DNA from: a virus
Virus record (IMG/VR): IMGVR_UViG_3300048011_001019
Location: 1-40,740 of that record
Direction: 5' to 3' (one strand)
Length of the DNA: 40,740 bases
Below the pieces are notes generated by a model, which was not told where the DNA came from, made no database searches, and saw only the letters and a program-made list of their open reading frames with translations. The position numbers were made by a program, and so were the translations under genes. Positions 1 to 8,234 of the stretch are shown piece after piece (position 1 is the stretch's first letter; each line of letters begins with the position of its first letter).

Positions 1-2064
1 TTAACCACGGTCAAACTTTGGATTATAAGTTATAGCAACATTCGACATTCTAAGCCCTGAGCCTTTTGCACTTGCAGCTCTTATAGGAAACGTTGTTTGT
101 TTTATCTTAGTCAAATCTTGATAACCTACTTTTGCACTGCCGCCTTCTAAACTGTTGTAATCTGTCCAGTTAGTGTCAGTTGCACTTGTAGATTCTGTTC
201 CGTAGTAAAAATCTTGTGCAGTTTGGTTGTCTAAACTTGCTATATAATCCAACACATCTTGATATGTCCAATTGCGATTTAATCCTACTAATGTAGATAT
301 AAATCCTGCTGCTACAGGACATGCTGCACTAGTGCCACCAAAACTACAATCTTCTGGTACACCTGCACCGCTACCGCTATTGGCTGTAAATCCTGGATAT
401 GTATCTGGGTATACACCTTCGCTGTTGTAAGTATGGTTTGCACATAATGTTCCGTCAGCTGGCATATACATATCAATACCGTTGCCTCTGTCACTGTATC
501 CTACCTTAGCTTCTAACCCTGTGTTAAAGTCGTCATCTAATGCACCGATGTTGATTGTTTTGTATGTAACTTCGCCTGTAATACCGTCGACTGTTTTACC
601 ACCTTGCTGTGGAAATCCACGTCTGTTGGTAGTACCAGTGGTTTCTACCCCAAACTCAAGATAGGTGCTTTCTTCTAATGTATCACTAATACCGGCGCTG
701 ATGTAATTATCAAAGTCTTGGTGTCCCCAATTGGTTTGTTTTTGGTTACTATTACCGGCAGCACATACAAATATCACTCCGCTGTCAATTAGCTCGTCTA
801 GTGCGGTTGTAAGTGAGTTGGTTTTCATTTCACTTTTCCAACGGCCTAAATCACCTTGGCTACCCATGTGCGAGATAAATGTAGGCTCAGCACCTGTGCC
901 ACCGTATTGAACTGGCGCATCTTCTCTAAAATGATAGTATCCGTCTACAGTGCCTTTGCTGGCTCTGTATCCCCAGCTGTTTGAACTCACAGTGGGATTT
1001 TTTGTGCCATACTTGGAATTTACTGGTTTGGTGTTATGGAAGATTTTTTGCATATCAAATCCATATTCAATGTCACTGCCATTTGTGCCATACAGGTTTA
1101 AAACCCATTTGTTGGCGTTGTATGCCCAACCCTGTGTTCTACCGTATGTAAGCGCCATACAGGGCGTACAGTGCTGTCCTACAGTGCTCTGTGCTGTGTT
1201 ACTACCGTTGCAATAAGCCCTTGTGTATCCGCTTGTAATAAACGGTATAGTACCTGCACTAGGATGTGCTGTATTAAATGCGCTGCTTCTGTTTCCGGTA
1301 CTTGTCCACCAGCTTCTTGCTACAATTTCAACAGGAACAACAGTGCCATCCCAGCGTGTTTCTAACCGTGTGCCTGGGTCTGCATCAAAGTAATCGGGAT
1401 CTAAATAATAAGGAGCGTCTAATACTAAATCTAATACATCACATGTTCCGTTGCCTGGAAGTGCGTTGCCGCCGACATAATCAGTTGGTTTAGAACCTGT
1501 AGTATTGTTTTGAAATTCAGGATGCCCAATCCAGCCAGCACCATCGTCTGCTACAATAACATCAACATCTCTGCCGTCGCCGGCTTGTTGTATATTACTG
1601 TTTACTACAGCATTATCAGCAAGGGATCCGTCTACCCAAGGATCTAGCTTTTGCATCGGACGTAGAAGTTGATATCCGGTTCTGTTGATGTCTGTGCCAT
1701 CAGGAGTTACAGGAAGTGTGTTACTAGTATCAAATTCTCTGTATACTTTTACATTGCCTTCCCAACGTGTAAGCAATTCTGCATTTGTTGCTTGCAATTC
1801 GTCAGGCGGTGCCTTAAATGTTTCTGGATAAGACATGTAATCAATATTAACAAATTTAATTCTGTCATCAACTTTAAGTGCTGTTGCTTCTTCGTCTGTT
1901 AACAAAAAAGTGCCTCGAGTAGGTGAATGTTGTTTTTCATCGTGGCACTGTACACATCTATCCGGAACAGTTGACAAGCTATCAGTCTCTGTTGTTAGCT
2001 CGTCGTGCACTTCCTGCCACTGTTCTGCGGTATGTGTACCAATTTGATAATATTTTTCAGTCAT
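1..2064 (-). CDS. Subtilisin-like (S8) serine protease, probably virion-associated
   Basis: A 687-residue protein with the three S8 catalytic blocks in order: Asp at about 173-174 (DVIVADDGAG), His at 298 (GQHCTPCMA) and Ser at about 576 (GGTSAACPVAAG). An AAGNSN block near 436 supplies the oxyanion Asn. About 165 residues precede the catalytic domain and may act as a propeptide or a virion-binding region. I see no signal peptide. The gene lies 9 bases downstream of the tail fibre-like gene, so it is probably co-transcribed late and may process or decorate the virion, or act on host surface protein. Insertions between Asp and His are long for the family. The protease fold is well supported; the role is inference. 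Confidence 0.9.
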   Translation of the reverse strand: MTEKYYQIGTHTAEQWQEVHDELTTETDSLSTVPDRCVQCHDEKQHSPTRGTFLLTDEEATALKVDDRIKFVNIDYMSYPETFKAPPDELQATNAELLTRWEGNVKVYREFDTSNTLPVTPDGTDINRTGYQLLRPMQKLDPWVDGSLADNAVVNSNIQQAGDGRDVDVIVADDGAGWIGHPEFQNNTTGSKPTDYVGGNALPGNGTCDVLDLVLDAPYYLDPDYFDADPGTRLETRWDGTVVPVEIVARSWWTSTGNRSSAFNTAHPSAGTIPFITSGYTRAYCNGSNTAQSTVGQHCTPCMALTYGRTQGWAYNANKWVLNLYGTNGSDIEYGFDMQKIFHNTKPVNSKYGTKNPTVSSNSWGYRASKGTVDGYYHFREDAPVQYGGTGAEPTFISHMGSQGDLGRWKSEMKTNSLTTALDELIDSGVIFVCAAGNSNQKQTNWGHQDFDNYISAGISDTLEESTYLEFGVETTGTTNRRGFPQQGGKTVDGITGEVTYKTINIGALDDDFNTGLEAKVGYSDRGNGIDMYMPADGTLCANHTYNSEGVYPDTYPGFTANSGSGAGVPEDCSFGGTSAACPVAAGFISTLVGLNRNWTYQDVLDYIASLDNQTAQDFYYGTESTSATDTNWTDYNSLEGGSAKVGYQDLTKIKQTTFPIRAASAKGSGLRMSNVAITYNPKFDRG

Positions 2065-2073
2065 ATTCTGTCC

Positions 2074-4131
2074 TTAGATCAAGTTTGCCCAAGCACCGTT
2101 TTCGTATCCTTGGAATTTATTATCAGTTGTGTTGTAAATAATATCGCCGTTTTCTGCTACTATTGCATCACGTTCAGCAGTTGTAAAACTAGCCATTTTT
2201 AAAGGACTTGATGTAATTTCAACTCTGTCAGCTGCTGTAAGCAGTATATCGGTTTCAGAAGATATTTCTGGTGTACCTGCACCTGCTGCTGTAATCAAAT
2301 TGTTAACTTCAATTGTGTCAACTACAAGCGTATTGGTTACAGTTAAATTGTTTTCCACAGTCAAGTCACTGCTCATTACAACAGCTGGAGTAATTGTAAT
2401 ACCACTGCTATCACTTGAATCTAATACACTTGCTGTAAATGTAAAGTTGCCTAGGTCTGCAGGTTGTACTGCACTATCTGCTAGACTACCTTGCGCACTA
2501 GTTGCAGCATCAGTAATTCCGTATCCTACAAGTGTTGTAGGTGTTGTACCTAAGTCTGCAAAATCTACAACTGCATCAGTGATGCCGTACCCAGCAATAG
2601 TAGTAGGTGTTGTTCCTAGGTCTGCAAAATCCACAACTGCATCAGTGATACCATACCCTGCAATAGTAGTAGGAGTATTTGTAAAGTTGGTCCAGTTTAG
2701 ATAAAATGCTGGCAGCTGATTTCCAAGTTGATCGGCATTTACAACATTTCCGCCACTTGCTGGCGCTGAAGCAGACCATTGTGTTCCGTTCCATGTAAGT
2801 ACTTCGCCAATGTTATTGCCATTGTTAGGAAGTTTAACCCAGCTACCTGCTTGGAAGAAATCAAAACGCTCTTCGTCTTCGTTGTAGGCAATTACACCTG
2901 TTGCAAACGTACTATCTTCAAGTAGCTGATCAAGTTCTAATTGAGTGTTTGATGTTAATCTAATTCCTGCATCAAAGTCTGTTAATTTAGTAGTAAGGTT
3001 TGTTGCTACTACTTTGTGCCAACTAGATGTACTGTTGTAGAAAACAAAACTATCCTCGTTTGGTTCATATTTTAAATCGCCAATTGTTGCATCTGTAATG
3101 TCTGTAATAGCACGACCATCTGTAAATCTTATACTACCGTTTGCTATTGCAATACTTCCTGAAACTGTAGTATCACCTCTAACATCAAAAACATAGTCAG
3201 TGTTTGGAGTGTATGTACCTACGCCTAATGTTCCTTCGGTAAGTGTAACAGCAGTCGCATCAGGGTGTACTCCTGATGCTGAATGAAATAGGTAAAGGCC
3301 ATTTTCTCTAGAGCTTAACCCTCCTATATTTGTAACTCCTTGGCTATCTCTTCGAGAAAAGAGTAATCGTCCATGTCTTGCGTTTGTTCCTGAAAGATCT
3401 GAATCCGAAGTTATAATAGCTTGCAAGAGAGTGTCTTCGACTGACGAAAATATTTCAAATAGATTTTCGTTACCTGAGGTTGGCTGTATCGAAAAGGCAT
3501 CTGAAGTTTGATTAATGCGTCCGGTAGATATATCACCATTTTGTCCATTGACAACTAGAGTCGAGTCGTCGGCAAACACACTTCCTGTTAAGTCTCCAAC
3601 AAAGGGTGCAACAGCACCGGTATCGGTTCCTACAACCCAGTTTGCACCATCGTATTTTAATACACTATCTACTGTTACACCAGTAGTATCAACATCTGCA
3701 AGTTGATCCAAAGAAATGTTTGAGATTAAGCTACCATCACCTACAAAATCTGCATACACTATACTGTTTGTTGAATCAACTATAAGTCCGCTATCGGGTG
3801 CTTTTACATCACCAATAATGTCAATTGTGTATTCTTGGCCTTCAATTAGTCCACCGCCGCCTCCGCCGGTGATATTGGAAGCACTGATTGTGCCGTTGAT
3901 ATTAATATTGCCTGTGCCATTAATATCAAATCCGCCCAATGAAAGGTTACGTGTTAATGCTTCCGGTGATGTAGTAACATTGCCTGTTACTCTAATCCCG
4001 CCTGGCGTAACACCGTCGCCAACATATACTTCTTCTGTATCGGTAATATAGACTAATTCGCCTTCTGCGAATACAATCCCGCCGCCTGCGGTGCGTTCAG
4101 CGTCTAATCCTCGTCTTAGCTGGAATGCCAT
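2074..4131 (-). CDS. Tail fibre-like structural protein with Mtd-like N-terminus
   Basis: This 685-residue protein begins AFQLRRGLDAERT and continues with EGELVYITDTEEVYVGDG. That pattern is typical of the N-terminal domain of phage receptor-binding proteins of the Mtd type. The centre contains tandem TPTT..GYGITDA repeats (see the repeat entry), common in tail fibres. The C-terminus ends in a short block with ITSSPLKMASFTTAERDA and GDIIYNTTDNKFQGYENGAW, which recurs in marine phage fibre proteins. It is expressed from a late promoter within a hairpin just upstream (4138-4182). The ATG at 4131 has an AGGAGA ribosome binding site. It is most likely a fibre or baseplate-attached adhesin; the exact part of the tail cannot be told. 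Confidence 0.8.
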   Translation of the reverse strand: MAFQLRRGLDAERTAGGGIVFAEGELVYITDTEEVYVGDGVTPGGIRVTGNVTTSPEALTRNLSLGGFDINGTGNININGTISASNITGGGGGGLIEGQEYTIDIIGDVKAPDSGLIVDSTNSIVYADFVGDGSLISNISLDQLADVDTTGVTVDSVLKYDGANWVVGTDTGAVAPFVGDLTGSVFADDSTLVVNGQNGDISTGRINQTSDAFSIQPTSGNENLFEIFSSVEDTLLQAIITSDSDLSGTNARHGRLLFSRRDSQGVTNIGGLSSRENGLYLFHSASGVHPDATAVTLTEGTLGVGTYTPNTDYVFDVRGDTTVSGSIAIANGSIRFTDGRAITDITDATIGDLKYEPNEDSFVFYNSTSSWHKVVATNLTTKLTDFDAGIRLTSNTQLELDQLLEDSTFATGVIAYNEDEERFDFFQAGSWVKLPNNGNNIGEVLTWNGTQWSASAPASGGNVVNADQLGNQLPAFYLNWTNFTNTPTTIAGYGITDAVVDFADLGTTPTTIAGYGITDAVVDFADLGTTPTTLVGYGITDAATSAQGSLADSAVQPADLGNFTFTASVLDSSDSSGITITPAVVMSSDLTVENNLTVTNTLVVDTIEVNNLITAAGAGTPEISSETDILLTAADRVEITSSPLKMASFTTAERDAIVAENGDIIYNTTDNKFQGYENGAWANLI
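2506..2676 (-). repeat. Tandem 66-bp coding repeats in the fibre gene
   Basis: Two complete 66-bp units (2611-2676 and 2545-2610) encode the same 22 residues, TPTTIAGYGITDAVVDFADLGT being split here as TPTTIAGYGITDA plus VVDFADLGT. A partial third unit (2506-2544) encodes TPTTLVGYGITDA. The DNA units differ at several third positions, so they are not a very recent copy. GYGITDA repeats are a standard element of phage fibre shafts. Confidence 0.85.
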
Positions 4132-4137
4132 TTAAAA

Positions 4138-4182
4138 TCTCCTAGGTGATAGTTTTACTAGTGTATTTATCACTCTAGGAGA
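4138..4182 (-). promoter_or_regulatory. RBS-masking hairpin with a late promoter inside
   Basis: On the minus strand the left arm TCTCCTAG-A-GTGATA (4182-4168) pairs with the right arm TATCAC-CTAGGAGA (4151-4138). This gives 14 base pairs with one bulged base and a 16-base loop. The right arm contains the AGGAGA ribosome binding site of the tail fibre gene (ATG at 4131). The late promoter motif sits in the left arm and loop, so RNA started there would lack the left arm and leave the site free. T4 gene e (lysozyme) is known to use this kind of early/late control. Confidence 0.75.
4161..4171 (-). promoter_or_regulatory. Late promoter (T4-type)
   Basis: GTGATAAATAC reads on the minus strand about 30 bases before the tail fibre start codon. 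It matches the TATAAATA-type -10 element used by T4 late sigma factors. The predicted start site is near 4158. Confidence 0.65.
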
Positions 4183-4186
4183 TTTA

Positions 4187-4498
4187 TTATTTGTTTAATT
4201 TGATAAACTTGGCTACTCGCTTGGATAAATCTTTCTTGATGCTATCCATGTCCATTCTGAAGTCTAAACTTACAATTTCATCTTCGTACTCGTCAAATAA
4301 TTCGCCCAGTGTATCTTCAATATCTTCCACTGGCTGTTTGGTAAGACTATCTTTGATGTCAATTTCCCAAACTGTACCTGAATCAAATGATACAATACAT
4401 TTGTTCATATATTGTATTGGCAGGTACTCCATATCAATAGATTCAAATATTTCCTGCCAATACTCTTCTGAGTGTGCTTGTTTCTTTTTACGTTTCAA
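4187..4498 (-). CDS. Conserved T4-like phage protein of unknown function
   Basis: About 103 residues starting from a TTG at 4498 (LKRKKKQAHSEEYWQ). The frame is open further upstream, but that part lies inside the preceding gene and does not look coding; it begins to look coding at the lysine-rich segment. The next possible ATG is at 4432 (MEYLPIQYMN). The body has alternating acidic stretches (VEDIEDTLGELFDEYEDEI) and a basic C-terminus. It overlaps the upstream gene by 11 bases, which suggests translational coupling. It resembles small conserved proteins of T4-like marine phages that sit near structural genes. No function is assigned. Confidence 0.7.
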   Translation of the reverse strand: MKRKKKQAHSEEYWQEIFESIDMEYLPIQYMNKCIVSFDSGTVWEIDIKDSLTKQPVEDIEDTLGELFDEYEDEIVSLDFRMDMDSIKKDLSKRVAKFIKLNK

Positions 4499-5111
4499 CG
4501 CTCTGTACTTTTTTCTTAGTAGTGGTGCGTTTTTTAGTTGGAGAAAGTTCTTCTGCTTGTTCGCGCAATGCTTTTGCTTCTTTGTACAAACGATCTGCTT
4601 GTGATCTATATTGTGCAGCAAGATCATCATCACTTAGTACACCAGACGGTGCTGTTTGTACAGGTTCTGCAACTGGTTCTTGTGTTGCCAACTCTTCAGT
4701 ATTTGTATACTGTTGTGCAGTTTGTTTTGGATCAAGGGCCAAATCTTCAATTGAAATACCTTGCTGCTCGGCAATTACTGAATTCAATTCACTTAGCAGA
4801 ATAGATGTATTTGTGTTAGGAGTCATCTCAATTTGGTCTGTTGCGTATTTACGCAAATTACCACGTTGATGAAATCCTACTAACATGTTTCTACCATCTG
4901 GAAGTACAGTTCGTTGCATCACTTCATAGAACTCGTTGGCCTGTTGACCAGCAGCTGATTCAACTGCTTTCATCAGCGTGTCGTGTTCGTCCGACGGTAG
5001 TTCTCCAGTTGGAATTACCAGTGCACTGTATGGTTCTCCAGGAATAGTACGATAAGCTACTACTACTCTGCTTCTATTTGTTTTAATACGTCCTACGTGT
5101 TTAAGAGCCAT
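4488..5111 (-). CDS. Conserved phage protein, possibly structural or assembly related
   Basis: A 207-residue protein. The N-terminal half is a compact globular-looking domain (RSRVVVAYRTIPGEPYSALVIP). The C-terminal half is rich in Gln, Thr and Ala and ends in a predicted charged helix with a basic tail (YKEAKALREQAEELSPTKKR). The stop region overlaps the next gene by 11 bases, and the start codon shares one base with the stop of the gene before it. I recall similar proteins near neck and tail genes of T4-like marine phages, but cannot name it. Adjacent late genes suggest a virion or assembly role. Confidence 0.75.
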   Translation of the reverse strand: MALKHVGRIKTNRSRVVVAYRTIPGEPYSALVIPTGELPSDEHDTLMKAVESAAGQQANEFYEVMQRTVLPDGRNMLVGFHQRGNLRKYATDQIEMTPNTNTSILLSELNSVIAEQQGISIEDLALDPKQTAQQYTNTEELATQEPVAEPVQTAPSGVLSDDDLAAQYRSQADRLYKEAKALREQAEELSPTKKRTTTKKKVQSVET

Positions 5112-5371
5112 TAAGCGGCCTCCTCTCCGTCTTTGGGTGCATCGACACCGGCTGGTGCCTCGTCTTGTGCTGCTTTTGCAGCTTCTGCTTGCTTTTGTAC
5201 TTCTTCCAAGAACAATGACAATTTATTGTAAACGATACCGACCGCAGCCATTTCGTTTGGTTTAAATGCATTGCGCTCACTTGCAAGGTCAATGATGCCT
5301 TTCATTGTAGCCAAATCCTGAATGTTTAATTCGTTTGGATTTGCTTCTGCTTGTTTTTGTTCGTCTGCCAT
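5111..5371 (-). CDS. Small conserved phage protein
   Basis: An 86-residue acidic protein with a central segment IQDLATMKGIIDLASERNAFKPNEMAAVGIVYNKL and a low-complexity Ala/Glu tail. The segment, given here as IQDLATMKGIIDLASERNAF followed by KPNEMAAVGIVYNKL, is a recurrent small-protein pattern in T4-like marine phages. It begins at an ATG at 5371 with an AAAGGAGA site upstream and abuts the 207-residue gene. Function is unknown. Confidence 0.75.
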   Translation of the reverse strand: MADEQKQAEANPNELNIQDLATMKGIIDLASERNAFKPNEMAAVGIVYNKLSLFLEEVQKQAEAAKAAQDEAPAGVDAPKDGEEAA

Positions 5372-5409
5372 AATTTATAGTCTCCTTTGTAATACTTATT
5401 TTGGCGATG

Positions 5410-5691
5410 TTAGTTATATTTCAAATGTGGACAAGCCAACATAAAATAACTTAGTTCACTTTCTTTCTCAAACGCTATCTTAATATACGGACGTATAGCG
5501 TTTTCCTCGTCTAGAGAAACTGATTTGCCCATATAATATCTGCCCGAAAGATTATCTTCAATCCAATTTACAATTGCATCAGTTAAATTATATCTTGTTT
5601 TTATATTAACAGATTCAAAGTAAGAAGGGCAAAAACTTACTCTTCTTACTTCAAATACTTCCAGTGGGTTTATTTTACCCTTTTTTATCAC
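5410..5691 (-). CDS. Unrecognised small protein
   Basis: A 93-residue protein, MIKKGKINPLEVFEVRR at the start and SYFMLACPHLKYN at the end. It contains no motif I recognise. It overlaps the preceding VWA/metallopeptidase gene by 4 bases, so it is probably translated together with it, and may belong to that module. Codon use looks like the neighbours. Confidence 0.65.
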   Translation of the reverse strand: MIKKGKINPLEVFEVRRVSFCPSYFESVNIKTRYNLTDAIVNWIEDNLSGRYYMGKSVSLDEENAIRPYIKIAFEKESELSYFMLACPHLKYN

Positions 5692-6974
5692 GCTGCCTCC
5701 TGATCGTAATGCACTGTGATACCAAACGGTCCTTCAAGGTTTTTGTCGTGGTGACTGTGCACTAGGAAAATAGTATCACAGTAGTCCGGATCACCCCAGC
5801 TGTCCCAAGCATACCCGTCTGTGAACATGATAAACTTTTTAGGCTGAATATCTTGTTCTTTCATGTATGTCCAGTTAGCCATAAAGTCAGTGCCGCCGCC
5901 ACCTACAATTTCGTAGTCAGTGAGGCTTTCGCCGCCATCTGCTGTAAAATCTTGCTCGTTGTACACTTTGGTATCAAAGCACCAAACTTTCACACGGTAG
6001 TCTTGGTACTCATCCATAATGCCTTTTACTTCGCCAAGGAAGTCAGCAGCTTGTTCGTTGCCAATACTGCCGCTCATATCCAGTGCAACACAAATATCAA
6101 TGGTGTCTTGGAAGTTCATGCCTGGCAAAATAGCACCGCTCATCTGTCCTTTGCGGCTCGGACGAGCAAATGTATAATCGCTGCGAATAGTGCTTTGAAT
6201 CTGCTGACGCAGCAATTCACGCCAGTTCATTTTGCTTTCAGTAAGCTCTTTGATCAAACGCTGTACACCTGCAGGAACATTACCTGCACCAGCAGCCTGC
6301 GCAGCATTGATCATAGCTTCTTTGACTTCGTCGCGGATTTGATCAAGTTCTGCTTTGCTGTATTTAGGACGACCTGAGCCTTTTTGATTACCGTCTTCGT
6401 CGCCGTCTTCAGATTCCCAATCTAAATGCTCGTCTAGCATTTCACCAAGTTGCTGAACAGCTTCTTCGCCGTTCTTTTTAGCTTCTTCGAACAAGTCGTC
6501 ATATACTTCTTCCGAAGTCCAGCCGCGATACTTAAAGTCTTGGAAACAGTCTACAATCTTTGGCTTGGCGCCAATACGATCATCTACCAGCAAGTTGTTA
6601 ACAATGTAATCGGCAGCAATGTTGTACAGCATAGGGTTGCGATCATCTCGGCGACCCAGGTGATCGTACACCATGTGCAAGATTTCATGTGCTAATACAA
6701 ACTCAACTTCTTTATTGTCCATTGCATTAAAAAACTGAGTATTGTAAAACAAGTGACGACCGTCTACTGCGGCAGTAGGCAACCAATCATCTGCTGCTTG
6801 AATCTTCAGGCGTGTAGCCATGTTGCCAAAAAACGGATGACGCAACAGCAGTCCTACACGAGCAGTAATAATGCGTTCATGTACTTCTACACGCATTGCT
6901 TCTAGTGCTTCTGGAGTAATGTCAGGATCAGGTTGCCATTGGCGTGTTTTGCTTGCAGTATCTTTAGTGGACAT
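5688..6974 (-). CDS. DUF2201-type metallopeptidase-like domain plus VWA domain
   Basis: A 428-residue protein with two domains. The N-terminal domain has HEILH at 96-100, a zincin-type HExxH, in the context VLAHEILHMVYDHLGRR. The C-terminal domain is a von Willebrand A fold with the metal-site motif DMSGS at 299-303 and a later GGGGTDF. A Gln/Asp/Gly-rich linker joins them. This matches the DUF2201 family of putative metal-dependent peptidases. Such proteins pair with MoxR AAA+ ATPases, and one is encoded immediately upstream. The pair probably remodels or activates a protein complex in the infected cell. It has its own sigma70-like promoter. The substrate is unknown. Confidence 0.85.
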   Translation of the reverse strand: MSTKDTASKTRQWQPDPDITPEALEAMRVEVHERIITARVGLLLRHPFFGNMATRLKIQAADDWLPTAAVDGRHLFYNTQFFNAMDNKEVEFVLAHEILHMVYDHLGRRDDRNPMLYNIAADYIVNNLLVDDRIGAKPKIVDCFQDFKYRGWTSEEVYDDLFEEAKKNGEEAVQQLGEMLDEHLDWESEDGDEDGNQKGSGRPKYSKAELDQIRDEVKEAMINAAQAAGAGNVPAGVQRLIKELTESKMNWRELLRQQIQSTIRSDYTFARPSRKGQMSGAILPGMNFQDTIDICVALDMSGSIGNEQAADFLGEVKGIMDEYQDYRVKVWCFDTKVYNEQDFTADGGESLTDYEIVGGGGTDFMANWTYMKEQDIQPKKFIMFTDGYAWDSWGDPDYCDTIFLVHSHHDKNLEGPFGITVHYDQEAA

Positions 6975-7006
6975 AGCGTACCTCTTTTGTTCAGTTCCTA
7001 TGTTTT

Positions 7007-7035
7007 ATAATAGCAATATTTAAGAATATTGTCAA
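7007..7035 (-). promoter_or_regulatory. Sigma70-like promoter for the VWA gene
   Basis: On the minus strand TTGACA (7035-7030), a 17-base spacer and TATTAT (7012-7007). It lies directly after the terminator at 7044-7074 and about 35 bases before the ATG at 6974. Confidence 0.85.
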
Positions 7036-7043
7036 CCGTTAAA

Positions 7044-7074
7044 TAAAAAAACGGGCAAAGTTTCCAATGCCCGT
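7044..7074 (-). terminator. Rho-independent terminator after the MoxR gene
   Basis: On the minus strand the stem ACGGGCA (7074-7068) pairs with TGCCCGT (7057-7051) around a 10-base loop, followed by a run of T. It lies 15 bases past the stop of the MoxR-like gene. It is the only clear intrinsic terminator I found in the window. Confidence 0.9.
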
Positions 7075-7088
7075 CTTATGATGCCTTA

Positions 7089-8171
7089 CTATGCCGTTTG
7101 GGCTGCTTTGATATACTTGCCGTAACGATCGTGGAACTCGTCAAAGCACTCCACTTCATCTGGATCGATAGGCAGTGCATACTGTGTAAGTGCAAGTTTG
7201 ATGCCCATAACAACCAGTTCGGTGTCAAAGTTATCCATTGCAAAGCGCAGGAAGTTGTTAACTTTGTCATCAAACTTCTTGTCGTTTTTGTCGCTTGCAT
7301 CTTTCAGCTCGTAGCACAAAGACACTGTCAGCGAGTACATAGCACTGATCTCTTTGGACTTCATTTCCTTGACGTTGCCTGCAAGAATCTCGCTTGGATC
7401 TGGCATACTGGATGCAACCTTGCGGTGTGCCATAAACTTGACAGCAAGACCTTCGCCTACTGCACCTGCAACAAGATCTGTTGTGGTTGCTTCGTCGATG
7501 TTGTCTTCCAGCAATTCACTTACAAAACTCCAGCTACGTGGAGTAGCAAATGAACGGCTTGCGCTCTTAGGATCAAAGTCGTATAGGTCTTGTTTTGCAA
7601 ATTGCAAGTAACCTACAACATCTTGGTGTACTTTGTTGTCAACTGCCCAGTCAAACCAATCAGCAAAATCTACAGCAAGTTCCAAGTGAACAAAGCGGTT
7701 AGCAAGCGGAGCAGGCATACGATAAGTAACACCTTTGTCTGCTTCGCGGTTACCTGCCGCAACAATCATCACATTGTCTGGCAATTTGTAAGTACCAACT
7801 TTGCGGTTAAGGATCAGCTGATATGCTGCTGCCTGTACTGCTGGCGCTGCCGAGTTCATCTCGTCCAAGAACAATACAATGTTGTCGTACTGTGCTGCCA
7901 TTTCTTCATCTGGCAGTTCACTAGGCGCACCCCACACCATTGTGCCTGAGTTGCTGTCAAAGTAAGGAATGCCTTTGATGTCAGTAGGTTCCCAAAGACT
8001 CAAACGAATGTCAATGAGATGTGAATTTGAAAAACTGTTGGCAATTTGCGCAACAATATCTGACTTGCCAATACCAGGAGGGCCCCAAAGAAAGATTGGG
8101 CGTTTCTTTTGCATAGCAACACGGAGGCTGTTTTTTGCTTTGTTAGGGCTAAGTGTACGTGCGTCCGACAT
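7089..8171 (-). CDS. MoxR-family AAA+ ATPase
   Basis: A 360-residue ATPase with Walker A GPPGIGKS at 30-37, Walker B IVLFLDEMN near 100 and a sensor region VAAGNREAD. The arrangement PIFLWGPPGIGKSDIV followed by DEMNSAAPAVQAAAYQL is typical of MoxR-type AAA+ proteins, which act with VWA-domain partners. The VWA/metallopeptidase gene is the next one downstream, separated by a terminator and a new promoter, so the two can be set at different levels. Length is normal for the family. A role in activating or dismantling a host or phage protein complex is inferred. Confidence 0.9.
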   Translation of the reverse strand: MSDARTLSPNKAKNSLRVAMQKKRPIFLWGPPGIGKSDIVAQIANSFSNSHLIDIRLSLWEPTDIKGIPYFDSNSGTMVWGAPSELPDEEMAAQYDNIVLFLDEMNSAAPAVQAAAYQLILNRKVGTYKLPDNVMIVAAGNREADKGVTYRMPAPLANRFVHLELAVDFADWFDWAVDNKVHQDVVGYLQFAKQDLYDFDPKSASRSFATPRSWSFVSELLEDNIDEATTTDLVAGAVGEGLAVKFMAHRKVASSMPDPSEILAGNVKEMKSKEISAMYSLTVSLCYELKDASDKNDKKFDDKVNNFLRFAMDNFDTELVVMGIKLALTQYALPIDPDEVECFDEFHDRYGKYIKAAQTA

Positions 8172-8206
8172 AATGTAATCCTTTGTGTTTTTGTGTCTAC
8201 ATAACT

Positions 8207-8234
8207 ATAATAGCATCACTACAGGAAATGTCAA
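8207..8234 (-). promoter_or_regulatory. Sigma70-like promoter for the MoxR gene
   Basis: TTGACA (8234-8229), a 16-base spacer and TATTAT (8212-8207) on the minus strand. The -35 box shares TGA with the stop codon of the Smr gene (8231-8233). Confidence 0.8.

Noticed and set aside
1942-1956. CVQCH, a c-type heme-like motif, in the protease N-terminus
   Set aside because: A single CxxCH without signal peptide or other heme features in a phage protein is most likely chance or a metal site.
5853-6377. A 174-codon plus-strand frame opposite the VWA gene
   Set aside because: It is an antisense shadow; the opposite strand carries a full DUF2201/VWA protein. No plus-strand gene in the window is supported.
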